This document shows positions 15,001 through 27,111 of a stretch of DNA of 64,000 bases, one piece after another (within the stretch, counting starts at the first letter, position 1; every line of letters starts with the position of its first letter). Below the pieces are notes generated by a model, which was not told the DNA's origin, did no database searches, and saw nothing but the letters and a program-made list of their open reading frames with translations. Source of the DNA: Glandiceps talaboti (lineage: Eukaryota > Hemichordata > Enteropneusta > Spengelidae); the NCBI RefSeq assembly GCF_964340395.1, contig NC_135566.1, forward strand, positions 12,342,001 through 12,406,000, written 5' to 3'. A program made the position numbers and the translations under genes.

Positions 15001-17204
15001 ACTTTTCAAAAAACTTAATAACAAAAAATTCTGCTTACAAAGGTCAAACTCTTTCCTGTACAACAGAGATTTGTCCAGTTAGTGACTAGCTACTACCTGC
15101 ATTGAAACATTTTTCCAGGAAGAGGAACATGAATCAAAATTATTCCATTGTTGTTATATTTAGGAAAGTGAGTTTAAAGTATTGTGCTTTTGAAATAAGA
15201 CTGTGATAGGTTAGCAAACAATTTACTATGGAGCCCAGTATCCATTCAAGTTCCTTATACTATGGTCACCACAAAGTCACCAAAGCTCAGGCCACAGATG
15301 AGAGATTCAATTTCTGCTGTAATTTCAAATAGAAGACACAAATAAGTCAAATCATGTACACAATACAAGCTACAAAGTAATACCCTGGTGTGTGTATTTT
15401 CAACAGAAAAGCAGGGCCATTTACACACCCTTTGTACCGTGGTCAAATGGAAGGCCCTGGAGTGTGATAATTTAAGTGACAAATAAGGCCATCTACACAC
15501 TCTTAGTAATATGGCAACATGACAGACCTTTGACTGTCCATTTATGCATTGAAAGTTGGCCATTTATACAATCATAGTAATAATATGGCACAATGAAAGG
15601 AGTTTGTAGTGTGTACTTTTACGAGGAAAGTTGAACATTTACACATTCATAATATTTTGGTAGAATGTATTTTTTAAGTTGAAAGTGGGGTCATTTAAAC
15701 ACTCATTGCAGTTTGGTAGAGAGGGGGACATTATTGTGTTTTGAAGTGGAAAAGTAGGAAGTCCCAGAATGTAAACAGACTAGACATCAACTACAGGCTA
15801 TGCAGCTTTGAACAGCAACCAATATACAATTGTAAGATGACTGATGACTCAATATATTGTTCTCACATTTGACAGCACTTCATATATGTGGTCTTGCTAG
15901 ATATTAGACTTTAGGGGGATATTACACCAAACACAGAAAAAATATACTGATCATATATTTTTATTTGAAACATCAAAACCAATAGTTAGAACTTTGCTAT
16001 GATGTAGACCAACATTATTTTATTTTGGAATAAAGACTTCCACGTAAAAGGGTTTGTCAGTTGATCTGAGAAGTAAAACGTGTGCATAAAGTGAAAAAAA
16101 TGAAGTAAGAAAAGTTTAAACTTAAACTTTGATCATGGTGTTTACATAAAGTATCCCCAATCCCTGTTCATTTTTTTTTATTTTTCAAATATTTGAAAAG
16201 CTGACTTCAAATGAACAATAAGAAATACAGTTCCACCATGATACTCAGTGAAGGTGAACTTTTCAAATAAATTGGTGTGATAGGTGAACAAACAAGTGAG
16301 TAGGTGGCCCAGAATGCCAGGTCCACTTATATTATCACTTCACATACTCCAAGGCTTCATAGTTAGTCAGAGATTACAATTATTGTTCAGGTACTGAGTA
16401 TTTTTGTTTGGGCAATGGAGAAAATGAATTATATGGTACATTTCCAAGGACGGGGTAGTTCCATGCATTATTTTTAGAATATGGTCGATCGATACACTAG
16501 CCCATGTCACAGCTGAATTTATGTATGACCATGCATTGAGCCCAGGTGAGAGTGTAGTGACCATAGTTGGCAGAACTCACATGGAGTCTAAAGTAGGTTA
16601 CATGATGCATTTGTATAAATAACTCTCCCCCCCAACTGTCAAAAATTGCTGTGCCTTATCTGACTAACAAATTTACTTTTAAAAAACTTAATAACAGATT
16701 CTGATTGCATAGGTTAAACTCTTTCCTGTACAACAGAGATTTATCCAGTTAGCAACTAGCTACTACCTGCACCAAAGCATTTTTCCAGGAAGAGGAACAT
16801 GAATCAAAATTATTCCACTGTTGTTATATTTAGGAAAGTGAGTTTAAAGTATTTTGCCTTTGAAATAAGACTGTGATAGGTTACCAAACAAGTTAATATG
16901 TAGCCTAGAACCCATTAAAGTTCCTTATACTATGGTCACCACAAAGTCCTCAAAGCTCAGGCCACAGATGAGAGATTCAATTTCTGCTGTAATTTTAAAT
17001 TGAAGACACAAATAAGTCAAATCATGTACACAATACAAGCTATAATAATACCTTGGTGTGTGTATTTTCAACAGAAAAGCACAGGGCCATTTACACACCC
17101 TTGGTACCATGGTACAATGGAAGGCCCTGGAGTGTGATAATGTCAGTGACAAATAAGGCCATCTACACACTCTTAGTAATATGGCAACATGACAGACCTT
17201 TGAT
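6072..17204. repeat. 11-kb tandem satellite array, ~1.67-kb and ~1.08-kb monomers
   Basis: The landmark CCTGGAGTGTGATAAT(TT) recurs at 7266, 8933, 10600, 12230, 13306, 14381, 15456 and 17126, giving spacings of 1667, 1667, 1630, 1076, 1075, 1075 and 1670. Each monomer holds a C-run of about 8-11 and a GGTACCATGGTACAATAG-type palindromic core. The array starts inside a monomer near 6072 and its last copy decays near 17204. Reading frames of 60-102 codons recur on both strands at the same place, overlapping each other. They vary by frameshift and look like by-products of repeat similarity, not genes. Confidence 0.9.
12231..15456. repeat. Block of three short (~1,075 bp) satellite monomers
   Basis: In these three monomers GAACAGCAACCAA joins directly to AAAATGAATTAAATGG. 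In long monomers about 592 bp separates these words (for example ~9301-9898). The second and third short monomers are almost identical over their full length, so this block was probably amplified most recently. Confidence 0.85.
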
Positions 17205-17930
17205 TTTGACTTCACAATTATGAAAAAGAAAAAAAAGACCTTGAAAAAGTAGGATCATTTACAAAGTAACATTGCAACATGGTTAAATGTGCGACAGGGG
17301 AGAGTACACAAACTCTTTTTTATAAACATCAAAGCCAACAAAGTTACAAATATACCATACTGAGAACCCATGTTTTTTTAATATTGGGTAAAAAAAGTCA
17401 TTTCCCAGATAAACAAATTCCTACATACTCTGTGAAGTCAAACTTGCATATGAAGAGGAAAACAGGAACTTGGAAAACTCAACGTCAAAAAGCCTTCACC
17501 TTTGAATAAAATGTTTTGATGAAGTATCTTAGTTACTCTAGTTCATATGAGCTGTCTTTCAAAAATGTCAGAAAACAGGCGCCAAAAATCAAACACCTTA
17601 CAGCACACTTAAGTTTTGTTTTGTCAGCGAAAGGTTGAGATTTTGAAATCAGTGGGTAATCACAAAATATGTAGCCTAGAATCAAAGCCAGTTCCGATTG
17701 CATTTATTGTTAGTGTAACACAACACAAAGGCTTGATGGTCAGTCATTTTAATTACAATGAAAATTGACTAATTTTGATTAGAAAATGCTCATATGAAAA
17801 TTACATTGTGTGGTAAATTTCCATGGCAATGCCAATGTTTTCAAAATGTCAGTACTATACCACACCTGTTTGATTCCTTTTTCCCCCTTTTTTCATATGA
17901 TATTGCTCTGGTTTGAACATGCCATTTTAT
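17205..17930. other. Unique AT-rich sequence, nothing recognised
   Basis: The satellite similarity stops near 17204. I see no supported exon, repeat or RNA gene before the exon-like remnant at 17931. Confidence 0.45.
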
Positions 17931-18103
17931 TTATTTCCAGTCCCTGTTGCACAACACTTTCTCCTTCAATTGGCATTCTTCAGCTTCAGTCTTTATTACA
18001 GCTTTCCTCTTTTGAATGTGAGACATGAAATGCCTGTCAATGGCTTCTTCTTCAGCCTTTGTCCATGGCAATTTTCGTCGAACAACTTTAGACTTTGTCC
18101 CAA
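17931..18103 (-). pseudogene. Exon-like remnant of an RxxWT...RDWK domain protein, interrupted by a stop
   Basis: On the minus strand an acceptor-like CCCTTTTTCTTTGCACATGTAG ends just before base 18103. It is followed by an open exon whose translation contains RRKLPWTKAEEEAIDRHF, then HIQKRK, a Glu/Cys segment and CNRDWK. This resembles a C-terminal domain I know from uncharacterised lancelet and fish proteins (basic W-T/S-x-E-E...RHx..I...E.C...RxWK.IK.x.x.x.x). The TAA directly after DWK is followed in the same frame by IKWHVQT, which continues that motif, so the stop looks like a nonsense mutation. AATAAATAAA overlaps the stop and could act as a poly(A) signal, so a truncated functional terminal exon is the alternative. 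I find no upstream exons. Family assignment is by memory of pattern and is tentative. Confidence 0.45.
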
Positions 18104-19369
18104 CTACATGTGCAAAGAAAAAGGGACAATTTTCAGCAATATACATTAAACAGAACTCTAGTGTGTTCAGACCCATGTTGCATCCAAACACTATGTCAGC
18201 CCACAACTGCTTGAAAGAAAGTTTGACACTAACAACTTGTTAGCATATGTAGGTCCATATATATATTATTTGTTACAGTCATGTTGTAACCACTCATAAT
18301 CAGTGTCTAGAATGATACAAATATTTTTGGTTACACATTTAATGTTTTCTCATCCATATATACTATTTATTGTGCCATGATTCATACAATAATATGCTTA
18401 TACAGCAAAAGGAATGCAAACAGTATTCAGCAATGAGCCGTTTCTTTACAAATCAAGGAATTGCTATATTTACACAAAATGCAAGCATCATTTAGGTATA
18501 ATCACTGACAGAGATAATTTAATTGTATGACATCAAGCTGAAGTCCAGTAAGAAATCTGAGGGTGTTCCAGTATTCCATATGCTGCAATGCAAGTCATCT
18601 CATTCCCTTCTCATGCATTGTCAGTTTTATGCTCAGATGTCTAGCAAGACATTAAGAGATTGATCTGGCATTTGGGACCGGTCAGTTTCTTTGCCCTGGG
18701 GGGTGGGGTGGGTGGATTGGGAGGGGGTCACCCTGTTTTTGAAATTGTCAGTGGGGGGGGGGGGGTATTCTGTTTTTAAAATTATGGATAGGGGGGAGGG
18801 GTCATTGTGTTTTGGATTGTGATGGAAGAAAAAAATCCTTTTTCTGCAATGGCATATAGCCTTGTCAGAAATGTGGTACATGTAAATATTTGTTCTTGTC
18901 CCTGTTTCTTACATGAATTTTTTAATATTACTTATTAGTTCAAGCATAACTATAAATATACATATACATGTATTACCTAGCTACCACACTAGTTACAGAA
19001 CATGTCATGTAAATGATTGACTGTTTCACAATCAGTGCTTCACTTATATTGCACTTTGGGGCAAAAGTGAACTTGAAGGTTTCGTAATCATGGTAATCTT
19101 CATAGATAGTTTATAAAAGAAGTTAATCTAAAATGTTCCCTACTCGTCACTATGAACTTGTCAGAATTAATACACTTTCTATTTTGGACACTACAAATCA
19201 CCACATCTCATCAATTTCCAGTTTCTATAAATACACTAGGTATGACCACCTAAAGTTCTCTAACATACCGGTGACTTTACTATACATGCAATATTAATGC
19301 CACTATACCAATGTTACAGGGCCATTTTTATGTGACATGGGAAACCCATTTAAAACTTACATTTACGTT
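18104..19369. other. Intergenic; purine/pyrimidine-rich G tracts near 18.7 kb
   Basis: No gene is supported. 18690-18800 contains several G runs (GGGGGGTGGGGTGGGTGG-like and a run of about 13 G) separated by short loops, which could form G-quadruplexes on the plus strand. The remainder is plain AT-rich sequence. Confidence 0.5.
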
Positions 19370-20160
19370 AGTTATTCGAAGCTTGGAAATATTAGCTCAA
19401 AGGATATGAATAACCTAAGCATTTCCTTAATAGAAGCAAAAAACTGCAGATCTCCCAGGGGGAAACCCCCAAGGACTCCCTCACCCCCAGAGGTCACTCA
19501 TGCATTCAACCAACAACCTTTTTACTGTCATAATGGTATTAAACTTTTCTTAAATATTTTCACCCAATTCTAATTTGAGATGATATTGTCTTTTAAAGAT
19601 GTGAAATGTTTGCCAAGGTAGTCTAAAATTGTCTTAAACTCCAAATCTCCCCTACCAATGATAGTACCAGTAGATGTGCTGACCTTTACTACATGTATAT
19701 AATGATGTCATTTAACTGTTTAAGAACATATTTTCAACCCTATGTAAGTTATAAATAATAGTTTCTGATACTTGATTGTGCTGTCTTGTAAAGCATGGAT
19801 TGAGTTATTGCTTGAAAGGGTTTGAATAGCCTAAAATTGGCTTTAAGAATAACAATCCTCCAGGGCTTCTAGAGGGAGATCCCTTGGACCCCCCCCCCCC
19901 CACATAAGGTGGACATATCCCAGTCTCAAGCTCTTCCCGACTTACTGTCAAGATGCTATCAAAGTATAAGTATTTCAACCCTGTGTAGTTGCTTTTTACA
20001 TGTTGGTGCTGTCTTGTAAAGCTTGGAAATTATTGTCTGAAAGGGTCTGAATAGTCTCAAAATTGACTTTTCACAGTACAAAACCTCCAGGATTTCTAGG
20101 GGGAGACCCCTAGGACCCCTCCCCCACTACATGAGGTGTACACTGTAAATTTTGTATGGT
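19370..20160. repeat. Diverged repeat with C-rich 'GGGGGAGACCCC' core, 3-4 copies
   Basis: Segments beginning GTCTTGTAAAGC(T/A)TGGA recur at about 19780 and 20010, with a looser match near 19377. They run through TGAATAG(C/T)CT(A/C)AAATTG to CTCCAGG(G/A)(C/T)TTCTAG(A/G)GGGAGA(C/T)CCC and a C run. Near 19450 CTCCCAGGGGGAAACCCCC is the same core. Spacing is ~230 bp between the two best copies. Non-coding. Confidence 0.65.
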
Positions 20161-20988
20161 AAGCATAAACATGGTCTATATTTTCATTCATTTGTGACTT
20201 TTCGTTTTTCAGTACTCTTGGCTTCTGTGCTTTCCCTTTTCAGACTACCCAGATTTAGGCATGTCGCCATCAACTAAAATTGTACAGCCCTAGAAGATCG
20301 CCTCTGTCTGGAACATGAGCGACTACTTTTAAATAAAAAAACACATACATGCAGATGAATGTCTCTATCCTTTGATGAAAGGCTTGGCAACAATAAATGC
20401 TGAAAATGTTGACAAAAATAGATGAATTCAACAACATCTACAGCACAGAGGGCCACACATATGAGCGACCATATTCAATTTGAGTTTGCTCACTGTGAAG
20501 GGTCAGAATAATAGTGTCGCCAATTCATTTTGAAACTCTGAAATAATGGTCTTAAATGGTAGTCATTAAATTACCAAAATATGAGTGGTGGATTACTAAC
20601 CTTCAGAAAAAGGAAACTCCAATGACAGGACTTGTCATGAGGTCGTGAATGCTCCCTGGAAGTACTCACAAGTGAACAGCAAACTTACACTAGTTACAGA
20701 GATACGCGCATGCGCACATGAACGATTTCAACTCTTGGTGGCGCTATGTGCCTAGAACATGTGTGTGTGCTTTCCTGGTGACTTTTGCGAACACTCACGC
20801 CGATTTTCGCACATATTATATTTTTGACAAAAAAGTAGGACCATCGCTGAGAACATTTCTAGGCACTTTTTATGCCTTTTTAAGCGTAATAGGAGGGCCA
20901 AAAGTGTGGAGCCCGAGTGCGTGGCTTCACAACATTTTGTGGCTTTACAGCGGTGGTGGTTTCGGGGGGTAATGGATTGACATTTGAT

Positions 20989-20990
<2 letters not shown>
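20161..20990. other. Intergenic, nothing recognised
   Basis: Unique sequence with slightly higher CpG content near 20700-20900. I could not pair splice sites or find a recognisable protein. Confidence 0.4.
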
Positions 20991-21059
<69 letters not shown>

Positions 21060-21102
21060 CGCACGCGCGTATGTATGTATGTATGTATGTATGTATGTAT
21101 GT
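20991..21102. repeat. Compound microsatellite (AC)32 + (GTAT)n
   Basis: 20991-21054 is an uninterrupted AC run. A CG-rich bridge and then about eight GTAT units follow to 21102. Confidence 0.95.
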
Positions 21103-21109
21103 AGAAAGA

Positions 21110-21360
21110 AATGCATGAGGAACTAATAAACCAGTCCGTATATATAGCTGTTAAATCCGACGTTTCGAATAAATATTCTTATTCAAAGGAAAAATTGGCG
21201 AGACACAAAAATGCCAGGTCAAAACCCGAACATTTCTAAATATAATGGAACAAAACCGCGCGTGATATATATAAACGGTTATATGTGGGATAAGTTCTTA
21301 AATTCGCACGCACCAAATAGAACCCAATAGAATACGCCTGAAATTTAAAAAAATACCCAG
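21110..21360 (-). mobile_element. Probable terminal region of a Penelope-like or related element
   Basis: Contains CCGACGTTTCGAATAAATAT and TTCTTATTCAAAGGAAAAAT. On the minus strand this is a CTTTGAATAAG...GAAACGTCGG block, a design common at the ends of Penelope-like retroelements in invertebrates. A similar GCGACGTTTCGG...TTTATCAAGC block occurs at 26997-27032. No coding part is left here. Confidence 0.4.
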
Positions 21361-21390
21361 TTTTTTTATTGGGAAAGACATATGTATTTT

Positions 21391-21604
<214 letters not shown>

Positions 21605-21874
21605 CACATAAATACGTGCATATCTTCTACTGTGTGACGTCAAACAGGGGGTGATTTCAGAGCATATCACCCCTGTTCTACCGAACTATTTTTTCTCCGT
21701 ACTGTTCGAGTGTTCGTCCAATCCTATGCTACGATCAAGTTTATCGTAATAATTATGTGCTTTCAAAATGTAAATGAATACATTACGTTACGTATATCCT
21801 TGGATGGCATGAGTTTGATACATAGAGGTACTTTTATTTTTATTTGGTACATTTTATTCTATTTAAAAATCACG

Positions 21875-22370
21875 TAGATTATCATAATATAATAATAATA
21901 ACAGTTTTATTTCGAGAGCAAGCTCATAAACAAAATAAATTGCACGAACAACACAAAAAACAGACACAAAAAGACTAATTTACAGTACACATTTAAAAAC
22001 ATTCAATAAAAAATCTTCTCCAAAATTTACTATTAAAAATGACAAAATCTGACAACGATGCAGCAATCAAAATATTATTACTCGCTTTAAGTCTAAAATA
22101 AAATTTAGATTTCAGAATACGCTGCTTACTTTCAAAAGTCATAATGAAACTACGAACAAACATGTTAGAAATACTAACACGCCTCTTGATACCAAGTAAA
22201 ATTCTAAAAGCATTATTGTACGCAACTCGTACATCATTAAAACACTTACTGGTATAAACACTCCAAATATGCGAACAATACATTGACGAACAATACGCTT
22301 GAAATAAAATACATTTAACAGAATATTTAGCGATGTAGCAGCCTGCAAACTTAATATATCACAGAATTCG
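21875..22370 (-). mobile_element. 3' end of a CR1/L2-like LINE (reverse transcriptase C-terminus)
   Basis: Read on the minus strand, the frame ending at 21993 contains YCSSMYCSHIWSVYT, then a DVRVAYNNAFRILLG segment, RRVSISNMFVR and an FxxxxR-rich tail. This is the characteristic C-terminal region (thumb and beyond) of CR1/L2/Crack-type ORF2 proteins. The frame is closed upstream by TGA near 22360, so the copy is 5'-truncated. Downstream of the ORF, GAGCTTGCTCTCGAAATAAA and a (TTA)n tail near 21885-21900 match the usual structure of these elements, with a 3' microsatellite instead of poly(A). Non-functional fragment. Confidence 0.75.
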
Positions 22371-23463
<1,093 letters not shown>

Positions 23464-23479
23464 ATAAAGGGAACACAGT

Positions 23480-24946
23480 TTGAGGAAACAGCATCCGGAA
23501 AGCCAGCCACACAAGAAACTTACAAAATCCATCGGAGTCACATTGTTGGTCCTTTTTTCTTTTTCTGGCTTGTACATAAGTTATGTCAGGATGAATATAA
23601 CGAATTATCCACCAATAATGAATCCTAATAAATACAAGACCGTCGTTGAGAATGACTTGTTAAGAAAATGGTCAACGTTAAAAAGTTCCGTGGATCTTTT
23701 GAGAAAAGGACTTCTACAACTTGAAAGAAACATGTCGAGGTGGAGAAACGACGAGGGCATCAGTGCAACAATGATGAAACGGGCATTGAAGCACGTAGAA
23801 AGTACAATTGACTTTCAACGGGTGATATTACATGCAATACAAACAAAAAGAGCACTGCATATTGGAGTAGCAGGAGGTTCTATTTCGGCGACACGTTATT
23901 GTTATGCCAACATTTTAGTCGAAGCTATGCAAGCTACATTAGGGATTCCTGTGATACTGCACAATGCAGCGATTGGGGCAACAGACAGTAGATACTTTGC
24001 ATACTGCTTTGGTTATCATTTGAATATTCATGAACTGGACATCGTCCTTTGGGAGTTTGCAGCCAACGATTTCATAAAGAAAATCGGTCCTTGGGCCCAA
24101 GAAGAATTTACAAGAATGGTACTGGAGCTACCAAATCGACCCCAATTGATTTTTGTCAATTTTTTACATGGCGCACAGATGGAGAGCAAATCACCATGTC
24201 TGAATAATGAAAAGATTGCAAGCGAACCTTTAAGTGAATACTACAATGTCTGTTCAATTAGTATGCCTGATGGTGTGTGCCCTGCAGTAAAAGAGGGGAA
24301 ATATGCAGACTTGATAGCTGGCCATGGAGACAACCACCCCAGTATGAAGAGTCACAGAATGGTGGGAACATTCCTTACTGAACTTTTCAAAGAAGTGCTC
24401 TATAATTTAACTAATAGCAAGACAAGTGTACATTCCCTGGAAACACTTGCAATGAAACTTTCTCCAAGAAACGGAATTCAAAAACCATTGTTCAAAGATG
24501 CGATACTGAACTCCCCAAATTGCTGGTCATTTATGGGTACCAAGGAAAATACGAGTGTACAATTAAGTCCAATTAAAGTGGACGGCTGGCAATTACTGAC
24601 ACCGAAAAAACAAGCTGACCCTACCAGAACAGATATCAAACGATTTTGGCAAAGTGACAAACCACAGGGTATAATTATTTTCACTTTTGATATCCCACCA
24701 TACAAAGATCTGAATTGTACTGTTTCCATATCAACGTCAGGGTGTCCTCAATGCGGGAAGGCTAAAGTCTATATAGATGAAGACGAGGAGGGGGCTACTA
24801 TAGTGAATGGAAAATGGGGATACGCAGTGACACTGACCCAAAGAATTTGTTTTAACCTTTGTCCAGGAACTCACAATCTAACTCTTGTCTCGCAAGACAG
24901 AAACCCTTTCCGACTGGCCGCAATAATGACGTCATATCGGCTTTAG
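23480..24946 (+). CDS. SGNH/GDSL-type hydrolase-like type II membrane protein, long 3' coding exon
   Basis: A 488-codon open frame. Counting from 23480, residues ~14-36 are a hydrophobic segment after basic residues, so this is probably a signal anchor with a luminal or extracellular catalytic part. SGNH motifs follow: AGGSIS (Ser134, block I), NAAIGATDS (Gly166, block II), EFAANDF (Asn196, block III) and GDNHPS (Asp284/His286, block V). The acid-His spacing is DxH instead of the usual DxxH. A Cys-rich beta-type C-terminal region follows (~350-488), with several NxT/S glycosylation sequons. The frame has stop codons just upstream and no ATG before Met38 (23591), so the start is not in this exon. 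Splicing onto the AG at 23478 from an upstream exon is the best explanation; starting at 23591 would delete the anchor. Substrate unknown; acylesterase or deacetylase activity on glycans is possible but not shown. Confidence 0.75.
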   Translation: MRKQHPESQPHKKLTKSIGVTLLVLFSFSGLYISYVRMNITNYPPIMNPNKYKTVVENDLLRKWSTLKSSVDLLRKGLLQLERNMSRWRNDEGISATMMKRALKHVESTIDFQRVILHAIQTKRALHIGVAGGSISATRYCYANILVEAMQATLGIPVILHNAAIGATDSRYFAYCFGYHLNIHELDIVLWEFAANDFIKKIGPWAQEEFTRMVLELPNRPQLIFVNFLHGAQMESKSPCLNNEKIASEPLSEYYNVCSISMPDGVCPAVKEGKYADLIAGHGDNHPSMKSHRMVGTFLTELFKEVLYNLTNSKTSVHSLETLAMKLSPRNGIQKPLFKDAILNSPNCWSFMGTKENTSVQLSPIKVDGWQLLTPKKQADPTRTDIKRFWQSDKPQGIIIFTFDIPPYKDLNCTVSISTSGCPQCGKAKVYIDEDEEGATIVNGKWGYAVTLTQRICFNLCPGTHNLTLVSQDRNPFRLAAIMTSYRL

Positions 24947-25287
24947 CTATTTTACCACATTTGTGATACATTTAGTGGCATTCTGGTCTTGAGCTACTTG
25001 CAATTATGTTGATAAATTATGCAACTAGTATGTCATATTCACTATTTATATATCTCTCCGTTGATTTTAATATTTCAAAGACTCTTTTTAAAGTATGTTG
25101 ATCAGGTTGGTGACTTCAACATATTTTTAAAAATATTGTCTGTTTAGTCTGTTTACCCCCACCAATACATATACACCAGATTCTTTTATGCAACTAATAC
25201 ATCATTCCATGCACACACATACACACATACAATTATACACTAGTATGCACACATACATACGTGTATGTCAGCAAATAAACAAAGAAT
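24947..25287 (+). other. 3' flank of the SGNH hydrolase gene
   Basis: AT-rich sequence following the TAG stop. No canonical AATAAA is seen within it; AATACA-type variants occur. The 3' end of the transcript could not be placed. Confidence 0.4.
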
Positions 25288-25527
<240 letters not shown>

Positions 25528-25529
25528 AA

Positions 25530-25684
25530 ATACACAAGTTCGGACGAAGATCGCATTCAAGCGTGAAACTCTGAGTAACGGCTCCGTACCATAACTTGTG
25601 TATTTTGTGTAATACAGCTCTACTTCTCAGTATTGAGCGCTTTTCCTTCAGTTTATGACTTACCTCTTACACTGAATTAGTATA

Positions 25685-25771
<87 letters not shown>

Positions 25772-26060
25772 TCAACATATACAATATGTATACTGCAGAG
25801 CAAACAGTGCTCAATACATATACATGTAGAGCGGTATAACTATTAAAAATAGTACAGTATCAAGTAAGATACACAGGAGCCGTTACACAGTGTGTCATGC
25901 ATAGGGGGCTCGTCTTCCAACAGTGAATGAATTGCAATAATAAACAAGTGATGTAGAATATACAATAAAATGAGATAAAATGAATTAATACTTAGTCTGG
26001 GTTCTTTTTTGATAGATCGAGAATGTGCGACTTGATGAGTTAGATGGATTAAACGTGTAT
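25530..26060. mobile_element. Retroelement-associated repeat block containing a (TA)n run
   Basis: GTAACGGCTCCGT (25575) and GGAGCCGTTAC (25876) are inverted partners. Both flank a GTATTGAGCGCTTTT...GTGCTCAATAC pair and a (TA)41 run at 25689-25770. The stretch 25900-25963 has an inverted copy at 26490-26553. Together with the adjacent GIY-YIG fragments this looks like a rearranged Penelope-like element. Confidence 0.5.
25900..25963 (+). repeat. Inverted repeat arm 1 (partner 26490-26553)
   Basis: CATAGGGGGCTCGTCTTCCA and the following ~45 bp match the reverse complement of 26490-26553 with only a few differences. Confidence 0.85.
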
Positions 26061-26489
26061 ACAAATAATGACGCATGTGCGCATGTGCATAATGGGTTGG
26101 CTATTTAAATTATATCGTGGGCACGCGCTTCAACAACACTGTCACCTGTACACAAATATATAAATGTAGGAAAGGGTTAAAGCTTCCCAGGCCAAACAAT
26201 TCTAGTCAAACCACAACAAATCAAAAACCACAAAATCAAACCCCAAATACACAACACCTTACGATCGACAACATAATTGAGTAACCTCACAACTAAAATA
26301 GAGAACACCAAAGTGGCAAATTAAAAAGATACGCTCAAAAGTATATAATTTTTTGCCGATTTTAGGAACGTTCAGGCAGAGGTCGAGCTCTTTACAACAT
26401 CCGGGTCTTATACAGTGTTCAGCGCGTACAAAGACGCGCACGACTACAGGTGTATTTGCGATACCCAAGGGCCAAGAGATGTTATTTAT

Positions 26490-26553
26490 GTATATTCTAC
26501 ATCACTTGTTTATTATTGCAACTTATTCACTGTTGGAAGACGAGCTCCCTATG
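26490..26553 (-). repeat. Inverted repeat arm 2 (partner 25900-25963)
   Basis: Reverse-complement partner of 25900-25963. It abuts the minus-strand GIY-YIG fragment, so arm and coding fragment probably belong to the same element. Confidence 0.85.
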
Positions 26554-26791
26554 GACAGTGATCACATCGCTTTGAAACATTAGAATAGGATGGTGCGCGT
26601 GTGATGACAGACCAGTCGATGGTATACTCTCGACCTTGACCTTTTCTTTTCAAGTTCCAGATATGTTTTGATAATGATAGCTCAGTACAGCATTGGTATT
26701 TCTCATTGGTGATGGATTGTTTGTGGTTGACATGTCGGAGTTTGAAACTGTTATCCGTTAAACCAATAAATACATTAAAACAAGATACCAC
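26549..26791 (-). mobile_element. Penelope-like element, GIY-YIG endonuclease fragment (minus)
   Basis: The minus-strand frame reads VFIGLTDNSFKLRHVNHKQS, then NEKYQ, LSKHIWNLKRKG, YTIDWSVITRAPSYSN and KRCDHC. This is the pattern of the GIY-YIG endonuclease domain (YxGLT...FxxRxxxH...LSxxIWxLK...W.I...) found at the C-terminus of Penelope-like and related retroelements. Only ~75 residues remain and the reverse transcriptase is missing, so the copy is dead. Its 5' part overlaps an oppositely oriented second copy. Confidence 0.75.
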
Positions 26792-26930
26792 AGCTGTACT
26801 GAGCTATCAAAACATAATGAAAAGAAAAGTTCAAGGTCGAGAGTATACCATCGACTGGTCTGTCATCACACGCGCACCATCCTATTCTAATGTTTCAAAG
26901 CGATGTGATCTCTGTAGGCAATATAAGTGA
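26775..26930 (+). mobile_element. Penelope-like element, GIY-YIG endonuclease fragment (plus)
   Basis: The plus strand again encodes LSYQNIMKRK, EYTIDWSVITRAPSYSN and KRCDLC, followed by a stop at 26928-26930. It is the inverted counterpart of 26558-26650; the two are near-identical over ~90 bp and face each other across ~170 bp. Confidence 0.75.
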
Positions 26931-27041
26931 CTCGATGGATAGATAGCAAACGTTCGAAGTCGTCCTTACTTCAATCCCAAGTTGAAATCTTGATAGCGAC
27001 GTTTCGGTTTGTCTAGCACACCTTTATCAAGCTGTTACATG

Positions 27042-27043
<2 letters not shown>
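26931..27043 (+). mobile_element. Probable 3' end of the plus-strand Penelope-like fragment
   Basis: Runs from the stop codon through TTCGAAGTCGTCC and GATAGCGACGTTTCGG...CCTTTATCAAGCTG to a (CATA)n tail. It is collinear with the GIY-YIG frame just before it. Confidence 0.5.
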
Positions 27044-27072
<29 letters not shown>

Positions 27073-27106
27073 CATACATACATACATACATACATACATA
27101 CATACA
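27044..27106. repeat. (CATA)n microsatellite
   Basis: About 16 uninterrupted tetranucleotide units directly after the retroelement end. Confidence 0.95.
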
Positions 27107-27111
27107 CATGT

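Noticed and set aside
23480-23482. TTG as start codon of the SGNH hydrolase frame
   Set aside because: Non-AUG start is not expected here. The frame more likely continues from an upstream exon through the AG at 23478.
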